Source of the DNA: Psychroserpens luteus
Lineage (GTDB): Bacteria; Bacteroidota; Bacteroidia; Flavobacteriales; Flavobacteriaceae
Length of the DNA: 64,000 bases
Direction: 5' to 3'
NCBI RefSeq assembly: GCF_015319355.1
Contig: NZ_JADILU010000004.1
Location: 453,439-517,438 of the forward strand
Under the pieces are notes generated by a model. It was not told the DNA's origin. It ran no database searches and was given only the letters and a program-made list of their open reading frames with translations. Shown in pieces: positions 9,072-17,800 of this stretch (its first letter is position 1; each line of letters opens with the position of its first letter). A program made the position numbers and the translations under genes.

Positions 9072-9383
9072 ATGAGACTATTTGTCAGAAATAGATATGG
9101 AAAAAAAGTTATTTTAGACATCAAAGCCAATTCAAGAAAAGAACTTGCTGGAAAGATAGGATATAACTTTTTTGTACAGAATCAACGGTATTCTATTCAA
9201 GAGGTTCACGCCGAATCAAGTAGTAATGACACTGCTGGAGGAGCAATAATTGGTGGACTAATAGGTTTGTTAGGAGGAGGAATTGGAATGGCAATTGGTG
9301 GTCTTGCAGGAGGATTGATTGGTGGAAAAAGAGATGAGGATGAGAATAAAATGATTCGTAACTTTAATAACAGTCAAATATGA
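9072..9383 (+). CDS. Small glycine-zipper protein
   Basis: This 103-residue protein has a basic N-terminal domain (about 1-50) that is probably beta-rich. A glycine-zipper segment at about 57-86 follows, with repeated GG/GxxxG spacing (GGAIIGGLIG, GGLAGGLIGG), and then a short charged tail. Glycine zippers pack into membranes or oligomers. No signal peptide is seen. The stop overlaps the start of the next gene as ATGA, so the two are translated together. Function unknown. Confidence 0.65.
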   Translation: MRLFVRNRYGKKVILDIKANSRKELAGKIGYNFFVQNQRYSIQEVHAESSSNDTAGGAIIGGLIGLLGGGIGMAIGGLAGGLIGGKRDEDENKMIRNFNNSQI

Positions 9384-9871
9384 AAAAGATAGACTATAAA
9401 GTTGTTGGTGTCGCTATTGTTCTGTTTCTAATTTCTGTGTTTTCATATACTAATTGGATTCTTGTATCTACCTTTCTTATGAAATTTTTGGAAAGTAAAA
9501 TATTGACTTTTGCAATTTGGATTTTATTAATAATTACATCTATTATTCATTATAACAAAAACTATAACGAGGACAATAATATGATTAGTGATAAAGAAGG
9601 TTTAGACAAACCTATTGATTATCTCTTATTTATTTTTACTTATGGTGCAATTGGTTCTAGTGTACAAGCTCTTGCTAAGGAAACTTTTGCTAATTATAAC
9701 TTCAAAGAATTATCTAAATGTGTTGAATTTACAGGTTTTGATAACGTTAGTTTTTTTATAGTAATTATTGTTTTGATTTTTTATAGCTATGGAAAAATAA
9801 AACCAATTATTCAAGAGACATATGTTGTTAAAAATAAAATTAGACTACAAGAAACAGAAGAGGAAATATAA
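9380..9871 (+). CDS. Hypothetical four-helix membrane protein
   Basis: This 163-residue protein has about four hydrophobic segments, near residues 8-26, 40-58, 84-104 and 122-142, with short loops. I do not recognise the family. Its ATG overlaps the stop of the glycine-zipper gene, so they form a translationally coupled pair. Both products look membrane-directed. Downstream lies copy B of the structured leader repeat, which belongs to the next gene. Confidence 0.6.
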   Translation: MKKIDYKVVGVAIVLFLISVFSYTNWILVSTFLMKFLESKILTFAIWILLIITSIIHYNKNYNEDNNMISDKEGLDKPIDYLLFIFTYGAIGSSVQALAKETFANYNFKELSKCVEFTGFDNVSFFIVIIVLIFYSYGKIKPIIQETYVVKNKIRLQETEEEI

Positions 9872-9925
9872 AACAAAGAAATAAGTCAAAAAACAAGCAA
9901 TTTTAAGCTAATCTTAAAACAAAGC

Positions 9926-10035
9926 TTTCTTCACTACGGTAACCCGTAAAAAAAACAAATTACTTTAACATACTTTTATTGAAATCTACGTAGAACTACG
10001 TATAGGTTTTGTAGGAAAAATAGTTGAGATTTGTT
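9926..10035 (+). promoter_or_regulatory. Structured leader repeat, copy B (before the ATPase)
   Basis: This is the second copy of the block at 5732-5841, in the same orientation and 64 nt before the ATG at 10100. The TACGG/CCGTA and TACGTA/TACGTA hairpins are kept. In the third hairpin (10043-10052 against 10063-10072) a T-A pair of copy A is a C-G pair, and two other pairs become G-T, which still pair in RNA. Two positions are unpaired. Confidence 0.65.
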
Positions 10036-10099
10036 TGACAAAGAATATCGATAATTGAAACAGGTGATATCCTAGTGTATTAGGCTTAATTAAAAAGAT

Positions 10100-11536
10100 A
10101 TGAATAGAACATTAAAGAATATAGCTGAAAATTGGAAACTTGAAGCAAAACTAGAAAACACAGAAAAATACTTTTATAATTATTCCGAAGTTGATAAAAT
10201 AGTAAAAAATGATAAATGTTACGTAATAGGGAGGAAAGGCTCTGGTAAATCAGCAATTTGTGAACATATCTTAAAAAGAAAAGAACATAATTCGTTTTCA
10301 GTCAAACTAAATTTTAAGAACTTCCCATTTAATGAATTATACCACTTAGATAATCAAAAATATACTGCACCAAATCAATACATTACATTGTGGAAATATT
10401 TAATTTATTCGAATGTTTGTAGACTAATGGTTCGAAATGAAGCAGTTGACTCTATTGTAAGAAATACATTAGAAAAACTCTACCCTAAACAAGCTATTAA
10501 ATCGTTGGCTAGGACAATATCTAAATGGACTTCAGCAGAATTTGGCGCAACCGTTTTAGGCAATGGTGGAGCCCTAAAATTAGAAAGAGAAAACACAAGA
10601 AACGAGATTCCTTGGATTGAGAAAACTAACATACTAGAAGATATAATTTTTGAACATTGTGACATTTCAAATTATTTTATAGTTTTCGATGAATTAGATG
10701 AAGATTATCGTACGGTCAAAGACACTCAAACTTCAGAGCAATATATCTTTTTACTTACAAGCCTATTTAAAGCAGTTCAAGATATAAAATCAACATTTAT
10801 AGAAACTAATTTGAATATTAAACCTATAGTATTTTTAAGAGATGACATTTATAGTCTAATAAAGGATTCTGATAAAAACAAATGGAGAGATTTTAAGATT
10901 GAAATTGAATGGAATAAACAAAAACTTAAAGACCTTCTTGCTTATAGAATTTCAAAAGATTATAATGAAAATATAAATACTCTTCCATTCATTGATGCTT
11001 GGCAAAAAATCTTCTTTCGAGAACAAATTGGATTTGGTAATAAACAAGAAAAAAAAATAGACTCCTTTGACTTCATATCACGAAGTACACATTTAAGACC
11101 AAGAGATTTTATACAATACATACAAAAATGTGCTGAAGAGACTGACGCAAAAGGCTTTAAATACATTAAAGAAGCAAATATTAAATTTGTGGATAGAGCT
11201 TTCTCAAACTATTTAAGAGATGAGATTGTAGATGAAGTTTTCCCCGTATTGCCTGAAATAGAGCAATATTTCCAAATTTTTGCTAATATTAGAAAATGGA
11301 ATTTTACTTTAAAAGAATTCACAAAAGAGTATGAAAAATATTTAAAAGCTGGGACAATAAAAGAACAAAATATTGATTATGTTTTAGATAATCTCTATAA
11401 TTTTAGTGTAATAGGTAATCAACACAAGCATAGAAAAGATAAGTTGTTTTTTAAATATTTACATTCAAATATGACATTTAATAGAACCGAAAACATTGTA
11501 ATTCACAGAGGACTTTTTAAAGCATTGCAATTATAA
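10100..11536 (+). CDS. P-loop ATPase (Sll1717-like family)
   Basis: This 478-residue protein is an AAA/STAND-type ATPase. Walker A is at 44-51 (GRKGSGKS, Lys50) and Walker B is FIVFDELDED (Asp197, Glu198). A basic region with HLRPRDFIQYIQ around 340-350 resembles the winged-helix lid of KAP/Sll1717-like ATPases. The C-terminal region is probably a winged helix. Proteins of this kind occur in accessory and defence loci. It is a single gene between the leader repeat and the R4 spacer. A role as a sensor ATPase is inference. Confidence 0.7.
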   Translation: MNRTLKNIAENWKLEAKLENTEKYFYNYSEVDKIVKNDKCYVIGRKGSGKSAICEHILKRKEHNSFSVKLNFKNFPFNELYHLDNQKYTAPNQYITLWKYLIYSNVCRLMVRNEAVDSIVRNTLEKLYPKQAIKSLARTISKWTSAEFGATVLGNGGALKLERENTRNEIPWIEKTNILEDIIFEHCDISNYFIVFDELDEDYRTVKDTQTSEQYIFLLTSLFKAVQDIKSTFIETNLNIKPIVFLRDDIYSLIKDSDKNKWRDFKIEIEWNKQKLKDLLAYRISKDYNENINTLPFIDAWQKIFFREQIGFGNKQEKKIDSFDFISRSTHLRPRDFIQYIQKCAEETDAKGFKYIKEANIKFVDRAFSNYLRDEIVDEVFPVLPEIEQYFQIFANIRKWNFTLKEFTKEYEKYLKAGTIKEQNIDYVLDNLYNFSVIGNQHKHRKDKLFFKYLHSNMTFNRTENIVIHRGLFKALQL

Positions 11537-11560
11537 CCAAACCTAATATCCTTTTTTCCA

Positions 11561-11637
11561 GCACACTTACAAACATTTGTAGATTTTCTATTCGGGTTAT
11601 ATTTGCTTAATTAGGTGCTTAAAACACGTAACAAACC
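11561..11637 (+). repeat. Cassette-type intergenic repeat, copy R4
   Basis: It shares CACTTACAAA, AGATTTTCTATTCGG, TTAATTAGGTGCTTAAAACA and CACGTAACAAACC blocks with R1-R3, in the same order. It separates the ATPase gene from the membrane protein at 11686, so these look like two independent insertions rather than one operon. Confidence 0.5.
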
Positions 11638-11685
11638 ATATATACAATGTTACAAAGCATTTGAGAAAAACCAAAACAACAACAT

Positions 11686-12612
11686 ATGAATAGTTTAAAA
11701 GAATTCTTTCTATCCTTTTTCGAATCAGCAAAAGATAGGCTAAAAAACCCTGTGATTGGAGCATTTGTAATAGCCTGGCTAGCTGTTAATTGGCGTTTTC
11801 TTGCAATACTTTTATTTTCAAGTAAAACAATTGAACAAAAAATTGAATTTGTAGAAACGAATTATTTTGATATTGATTTCAACTTATGGATTCCATTAAC
11901 TTTTTCAGTTTTCTATGTGCTAATACTGCCATACATAATGGCACTTTTTGATTGGCTATCACAAAAGGGAATTGCAAGTCGTAAATTAATTTCAAAAAAT
12001 CATAGAATAACTGACATTCAAAACCGACAAGAAATTGCTGCTGAAGAATGGCAACTCGAAAAAATTAAAGAAGGTAGTCCAGATATACAAGCTATGAAAC
12101 TAAAAATTTCTCAACTTGAAGAACAATTATTAGAAAAAGATGATGTTATAACAAACCTTTCTGAAAACTTGACACCTGATGATGTAGAATCTGTAGAAGT
12201 TAAGAACTTATCAGAAAATAAAAAATCGCAAACTAAAAGAAAAACTTCTACAAAACCCAAGAAAACCAGGCCAGAAAAAGATACTAAAGAAAAAACAAAA
12301 AATATTAATCTTGAATTAAAGGATTTTCCAGTAATGAAAGATATAGTAATAAGAGATTTAGCAAAAACCGAAAGAGAATGGATTTTAATTTTCGCATTGT
12401 ATTCAAGTGATTATGGGAAAAAAGTTTTTACGAGAGAAAATATAATAACGAAATATGATGAATCAAATAGAAAAACAAATAGTCGATTAGCAAACGTGTC
12501 AAATAACCTAAAGAATATGGTGAAAGCTGGACAAGTTAAGTTCGTAAATGACGACGATATGCTTTTGACCGAAATTGGAAAAGAAATAGCTATTGAAATT
12601 TTAAATAGATAA
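11686..12612 (+). CDS. Membrane protein with coiled coil and C-terminal winged-helix-like domain
   Basis: This 308-residue protein is not of a family I can name with certainty. The start (SAKDRLKNPVIGAFVIAW) leads into a membrane helix at about 24-44, and a second helix lies at about 64-86. A coiled coil follows (about 105-165), then a Lys/Thr-rich linker (about 180-205). The C-terminal domain (about 215-308) looks like a winged helix (RLANVSNNLKNMVKAG). The N-terminal type recurs in phage-defence neighbourhoods in my recollection, which is not proof. It lies downstream of spacer R4. Confidence 0.6.
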   Translation: MNSLKEFFLSFFESAKDRLKNPVIGAFVIAWLAVNWRFLAILLFSSKTIEQKIEFVETNYFDIDFNLWIPLTFSVFYVLILPYIMALFDWLSQKGIASRKLISKNHRITDIQNRQEIAAEEWQLEKIKEGSPDIQAMKLKISQLEEQLLEKDDVITNLSENLTPDDVESVEVKNLSENKKSQTKRKTSTKPKKTRPEKDTKEKTKNINLELKDFPVMKDIVIRDLAKTEREWILIFALYSSDYGKKVFTRENIITKYDESNRKTNSRLANVSNNLKNMVKAGQVKFVNDDDMLLTEIGKEIAIEILNR

Positions 12613-12728
12613 AAATGGTGTGCAACAAAAAACTGGAGTAAAAAAACCAAACAAAACCCGTAACATAACCCAAATTCTGTCGTCAAACCATAAAGTATTA
12701 ACTTTAATCAATCAAAAATCAATTCGAC

Positions 12729-14381
12729 ATGAAGACCAATCATCACATTTCCAAAGTCATTATGGGTTGCATCTGTTTACTGCTAACAGTAAGCAGTTTA
12801 GCCCAAAACTTAGAACAACAAATTGACACTTACATTAGTGAGCAATACACATCAGACGCACCAGGTGTTTCTGTTTTAGTCGCCAAAGATGGCAAAACCA
12901 TTTACCAAAAAGGCTTTGGAGACGCTAACTTGGAGTTAGATATTTCCGTAGCACCAAAACACGTTTTTGAAATTGGATCTATCACCAAACAATTCACAGC
13001 AGTTGCTATTTTAATGTTAGAAGAACAAGGCAAACTCAGCGTCAATGATCCCATTACTAAATTTATTCCAGACTATCCAACCCAAGGTAAAACCATAACG
13101 ATTCATCACTTATTAAATCACACCTCTGGGATTAAGAGTTATACCAATATGCCAAGTTTTATGACAGAAGCTCGTACAGATATGACACCAACAGAGCTCA
13201 TAGATAAATTTAAAAATGAGCCTATGGAGTTTGATCCAGGCACTCAATTTAATTACAATAACTCTGGCTATATCCTTCTAGGTCATATCATAGAAGTGCT
13301 TTCTGGACAATCTTATGCAGATTTTATCCAAACCCATATTTTTGACAAAGTTGGCATGACCAATTCGTATTATGGCAGTATGGTGAACCTCATCCCAAAT
13401 CGTGCAAGCGGTTATTCTCAAACGGAAACAGGTTATAGAAACGCCAATTATTTGAGTCTCACGCTTCCTTATGCTGCTGGTTCTATCATGTCTACCACAG
13501 ATGATTTACTCAAATGGCAAAATGCAATTAGTGCCAATACACTCATTAAAAGAAGTTCTTTAGAAAAAGCAATTAATGGCTCTACATTATCAACTGGAAA
13601 AGCGATTCCTTATGGTTATGGCTGGCTTAAAGGTGATATTAATGGCTCACGTACAGTAGAACACTCTGGCGGAATTTTCGGCTATTCTACAAATGGTATT
13701 TATCTTCCAAAAGAGAAGGTCTATGTGATTGGATTGTCTAATTGTGACTGCGGAAATGTTAGTGCGATCACCACAAATATAGCAGCAATGACTATTGGGA
13801 AGCCATTTCCTAAAAAAGAAGATGCGATTGCATTAACCGAAGCGCAATTAAGCAAATGGGTTGGTGCTTATGAGTTTGAAGGCACGATTCGTCATATTAC
13901 CCTAAAAGACAAACAATTATTTAGTCAGCGAGAAGGGAGTGTCAATCTGGAAATTTATCCAATGACAGCAACCAACTTTATTTTTGATGGTGGTGATACG
14001 GTTTATGATTTTTATACTGAAAATGGAAACCGCATGGTCACTATGAAAGTTAGCGGAAATGCTGTAACAGGAAAAGGAATTGATAAAGCGCCTCCTGCGG
14101 AACGTGAAGAACTTGCATTAAATGTTGATGTGCTCAAGCAATATATTGGGACTTATGAAATTCAACCTGGATTTAATATTGTAGTCAGCGTTAAAGACAA
14201 TAAGATTTATGGTCAAGCTACAGGTCAAGGTGAATTTGAATTATTTGCTGAGGACAAAGACAAATTCTTTTTAAAAGTGGTTGCAGCAGATCTTCACTTT
14301 TATAGAAATGCAGAAGATAAAGTTGAAAGCTTAACCTTATTTCAAGGCGGACAAGAAATGCCTGGAAAGAAAGTAGACTAG
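12729..14381 (+). CDS. Serine hydrolase, class C beta-lactamase-related
   Basis: This 550-residue secreted protein has an N-terminal signal peptide (about 1-25, ending SLAQ). The penicillin-binding/beta-lactamase fold shows SITK with Ser84 and Lys87, Tyr176-x-Asn178 in FNYNNSGY, and His312-Ser-Gly-Gly in place of KTG. Two C-terminal repeats of a DUF3471-like beta domain follow (around 370-450 and 470-545; compare WVGAYEF and YIGTYEI). Such proteins are peptidases or esterases more often than true beta-lactamases. A hairpin terminator follows. Confidence 0.9.
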   Translation: MKTNHHISKVIMGCICLLLTVSSLAQNLEQQIDTYISEQYTSDAPGVSVLVAKDGKTIYQKGFGDANLELDISVAPKHVFEIGSITKQFTAVAILMLEEQGKLSVNDPITKFIPDYPTQGKTITIHHLLNHTSGIKSYTNMPSFMTEARTDMTPTELIDKFKNEPMEFDPGTQFNYNNSGYILLGHIIEVLSGQSYADFIQTHIFDKVGMTNSYYGSMVNLIPNRASGYSQTETGYRNANYLSLTLPYAAGSIMSTTDDLLKWQNAISANTLIKRSSLEKAINGSTLSTGKAIPYGYGWLKGDINGSRTVEHSGGIFGYSTNGIYLPKEKVYVIGLSNCDCGNVSAITTNIAAMTIGKPFPKKEDAIALTEAQLSKWVGAYEFEGTIRHITLKDKQLFSQREGSVNLEIYPMTATNFIFDGGDTVYDFYTENGNRMVTMKVSGNAVTGKGIDKAPPAEREELALNVDVLKQYIGTYEIQPGFNIVVSVKDNKIYGQATGQGEFELFAEDKDKFFLKVVAADLHFYRNAEDKVESLTLFQGGQEMPGKKVD

Positions 14382-14404
14382 AGTTTTTATATACAATAAT
14401 GATG

Positions 14405-14446
14405 AACCACTTCTCCCAATAATTACTGGAACGAAGTGGTTTTTTT
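14405..14446 (+). terminator. Rho-independent terminator after the serine hydrolase
   Basis: AACCACTTC pairs with GAAGTGGTT across a 19-nt loop and is followed by a run of T. It lies 24 nt after the stop at 14381. Confidence 0.8.
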
Positions 14447-14818
14447 ATGTCCTACAAGACGCTGTCTGAAAAGTATTTAGAATGTCATTCAGAGCGCTAG
14501 CGAAGCATCTCAATGTACCAACTTCCAATATTTTAATTACTATAGATGCTTCCTAAGCATTTAAAATGTCACTTTTTAGACAGCTTCTTCTCATGCGCTA
14601 CAAAAATGACAAAGTCAAATTATTTTACAATTTTTTATAATATCTATCTTGTAAATCATAGATTTTAAAATTACCTTATAGCTTTATTTGGTCACTATCC
14701 ATACAGTCATGATTTAGCAATACATCTGACTGTGAATTTGATCGTTTCCGAAGTAAAAAATAAAGACATAATATTTAAAAACAAACATCTATACTTCATC
14801 ACATAATTCCACAAAAAA
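14447..14818. other. Spacer before pyruvate carboxylase
   Basis: I see no gene here. The stretch holds a palindromic repeat element (14461-14584), a small inverted repeat ACAGTC/GACTGT (14702-14707 and 14727-14732) and one copy of TTCCGAAG at 14746. The pyruvate carboxylase promoter must lie in the last 200 nt, but I cannot place it. Confidence 0.6.
14461..14584. repeat. Palindromic intergenic element (REP/MITE-like)
   Basis: The ends are GCTGTCTGAAAAGT (14461-14474) and ACTTTTTAGACAGC (14571-14584), complementary at 13 of 14 positions. Inside is a second perfect pair, GAAGCATCT (14502-14510) against AGATGCTTC (14544-14552). There is no coding potential. The nested palindromes suggest a small mobile or REP-type element. 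Copies elsewhere in the genome cannot be checked here. Confidence 0.6.
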
Positions 14819-17800
14819 ATGAAAATAAAAAAGGTTCTTGTTGCCAATCGAGGAGAAATTGCAATTCGTGTATTACGCGCTTGCACTGAGTTAAACATAG
14901 CTACTGTAGCCATTTACACCTATGAAGATCGTTATTCTCAACATAGAAACAAAGCTGATGAATCTTATCAAATTGGAGAAAACAACCAACCTTTAAAACC
15001 GTATTTGGATATCGCTCAAATTATAGATTTGGCAAAATCTAAAAACGTTGATGCCATTCATCCTGGTTATGGTTTTTTATCTGAAAACTCTGAGTTTGCA
15101 AGACAATGTGCTGCAAATGACATCATTTTCATTGGACCAAAACCCGAAGTCATGGATGCTTTAGGCGATAAAATTACAGCCAAAAAAGTCGCTGTAAAAT
15201 GTAAAGTTCCAATTATTGAAAGTAATAAAAAGAAACTATCATCGCTTAAAGTAGCGCTTTCTGAAGCTGCAACTATTGGCTATCCATTAATGCTAAAAGC
15301 TGCATCTGGAGGTGGTGGTCGTGGGATGCGAATTATTAGAAAAGATGAGGATTTAGAACATAATTTTGATTCTGCCAGAAATGAAGCTTTAAATGCGTTT
15401 GGTGATGACACCATGTTTTTAGAAAAATATGTGGAGAACCCAAAACATATTGAAGTTCAAATTGTAGCAGATAACCACGGAAACATAAGACATTTACATG
15501 AGCGCGATTGCTCTGTACAACGTCGCCATCAAAAAGTGGTTGAGATTGCGCCTTCTTATAATGTAAGTGAGGAAGTTAAAACTGATTTATACAAATATGC
15601 GGTTGCTATTGCTACCGAAGTTGGCTACAACAACATTGGTACCGTAGAATTTTTAGTCGATCCAGAGGATCACATTTATTTTATAGAAGTCAACCCAAGA
15701 ATCCAGGTAGAACATACCGTTACCGAAATGGTAACAGGTATTGACTTAGTGAAAACACAAATTTTTGTTGCTGGTGGTTACCCATTAGATAGTCTGCAAA
15801 TTAAAATTTTCGATCAGGAATCTATCGCAACCTATGGTTTTGCGTTACAATGTCGTTTAACGACTGAAGATCCTGCAAATAATTTCACACCAGATTATGG
15901 TAACATCACCACCTATAGAAGTGCTTCCGGAATGGGAATTCGCTTAGATGCTGGAAGTATTTATCAAGGTTATAACGTGAGTCCGTTTTTTGATTCTATG
16001 CTAGTTAAAGTCTCCTCTCATGGGAGAACTTTGGATGGTGCCATTAGAAAAATGGTGCGTGCTTTAAAAGAATTTAGAATTCGTGGTGTAAAGACGAACA
16101 TCCATTTTTTACAAAATGTGATTCAGCATGACACCTTTAAAGAAGGAAAAGTATCGGTTAATTTTATTGAGAATACACCAGCATTATTCGACATAAAACT
16201 TCCTCAGGATAGAACCTCTAAAGTGGTTCATTTTTTAGCTGAAGTGATTGTGAATGGAAATTCTGATGTGAAGCACATTGATGAGAACAAAGTGTTTAGA
16301 ACGCCTAAAGTTCCAAAGTTTAGTCTTTCCGAAGCACATCCAAAAGGCACCAAGGACATGCTCACAGAATTAGGTCCTGAGAAATTTTGTGCTTGGTTAA
16401 AAGATGAGAAAAAAATTCATTTTACAGATACCACAATGCGAGATGCGCATCAATCTTTATTAGCAACACGAATGCGAACCTTTGACATGCTCAAAGTTGC
16501 AGAGAGTTTTGCAAAAAACCATCCCAACACGTTTAGTATGGAAGTTTGGGGAGGCGCTACTTTTGATGTGTGTTTGAGATTCTTGCATGAAAGTCCGTGG
16601 ACACGTTTAAGAGAATTGCGAAAAGCAGTGCCTAATATATTATTCCAAATGTTATTGAGAGGTTCTAATGGTGTTGGTTACAAAGCCTATCCTGACAACC
16701 TCATCGAAAAATTTGTAGAGAAATCTTGGGAGAATGGTGTGGATATTTTCAGAATTTTTGATTCCTTAAACTGGGTCAAAGCCATGGAACCAAGTATCAA
16801 TTATGTTCGTGATAAAACGGGCGGAATTGCAGAAGCTGCCTTAAGTTATACAGGAGATATTTTAGATGTTAATGAAACCAAATACAATCTTAAATACTAC
16901 ACGCAACTCGCCAAAGATTTAGAAAATGCTGGTGCGCACATGATTTGTATTAAAGATATGGCAGGTTTACTAAAACCGTATGCTGCTACTGAGTTGGTGT
17001 CTGCATTAAAAGACACTGTGAACATCCCAATTCATTTGCATACACATGATACGTCATCGTTACAAAGTGCAACCTATCTAAAAGCTATTGAAGCTGGTGT
17101 TGATGTGGTTGATGTTGCGCTAAGTGGCTTGTCTGGATTGACCTCTCAACCTAATTTTAATAGTATTGTTGAGATGATGAAAAGTCAACCAAGAGCACAT
17201 GAGTTTGAAATGTCTAAACTAAATGCTTTTTCTAATTTCTGGGAAGATACTCGTGAGTTATATTACCCATTTGAGTCTGGATTAAAAGCTGGAACTGCAG
17301 AAGTGTTTCAGCATGAAATTCCTGGCGGTCAATATTCAAATTTGCGTCCGCAAGCTACTGCACTAGGTTTAGGAGATCGTTTTGATGAGGTTAAAAAAAT
17401 GTATGCTGAGGTTAATACCCTCTTCGGAAATTTGATAAAAGTGACACCTAGTTCTAAAGTTGTTGGAGATATGGCCATTTTTATGGTGACCAATAATTTC
17501 ACTACAGCTGATGTTATGGAACGTGGAAAGGAGATGTCTTTTCCAGATTCTGTCATTAGTTTCTTTATGGGAGATTTAGGTCAACCGTCTGGCGGATTTC
17601 CGAAGAAACTACAGAAAATCATTCTGAAAAATAAAAAACCATATACCAATAGACCAAACGCACATTTAGAACCTGTAGATTTTGATTTAGAATTTAAAGC
17701 CTTTACGAAGAAGTTCCAAAAAGGTTTTACGCGTGCAATAGAAATGGAAGATTTTCTATCGTACACCTTATATCCTAAAGTATTTGAACAAGCGCATGAG

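Noticed and set aside
5732-10035. Interpreting the paired leader as ends of a composite transposon
   Set aside because: The copies lie in direct orientation, hold no transposase, and each sits at a fixed distance before a gene, so a regulatory or cassette role fits better.
12620-12826. A short plus-strand frame overlapping the start of the serine hydrolase gene
   Set aside because: It covers the leader and signal-peptide region in another frame. The serine hydrolase has a complete family match from 12729.
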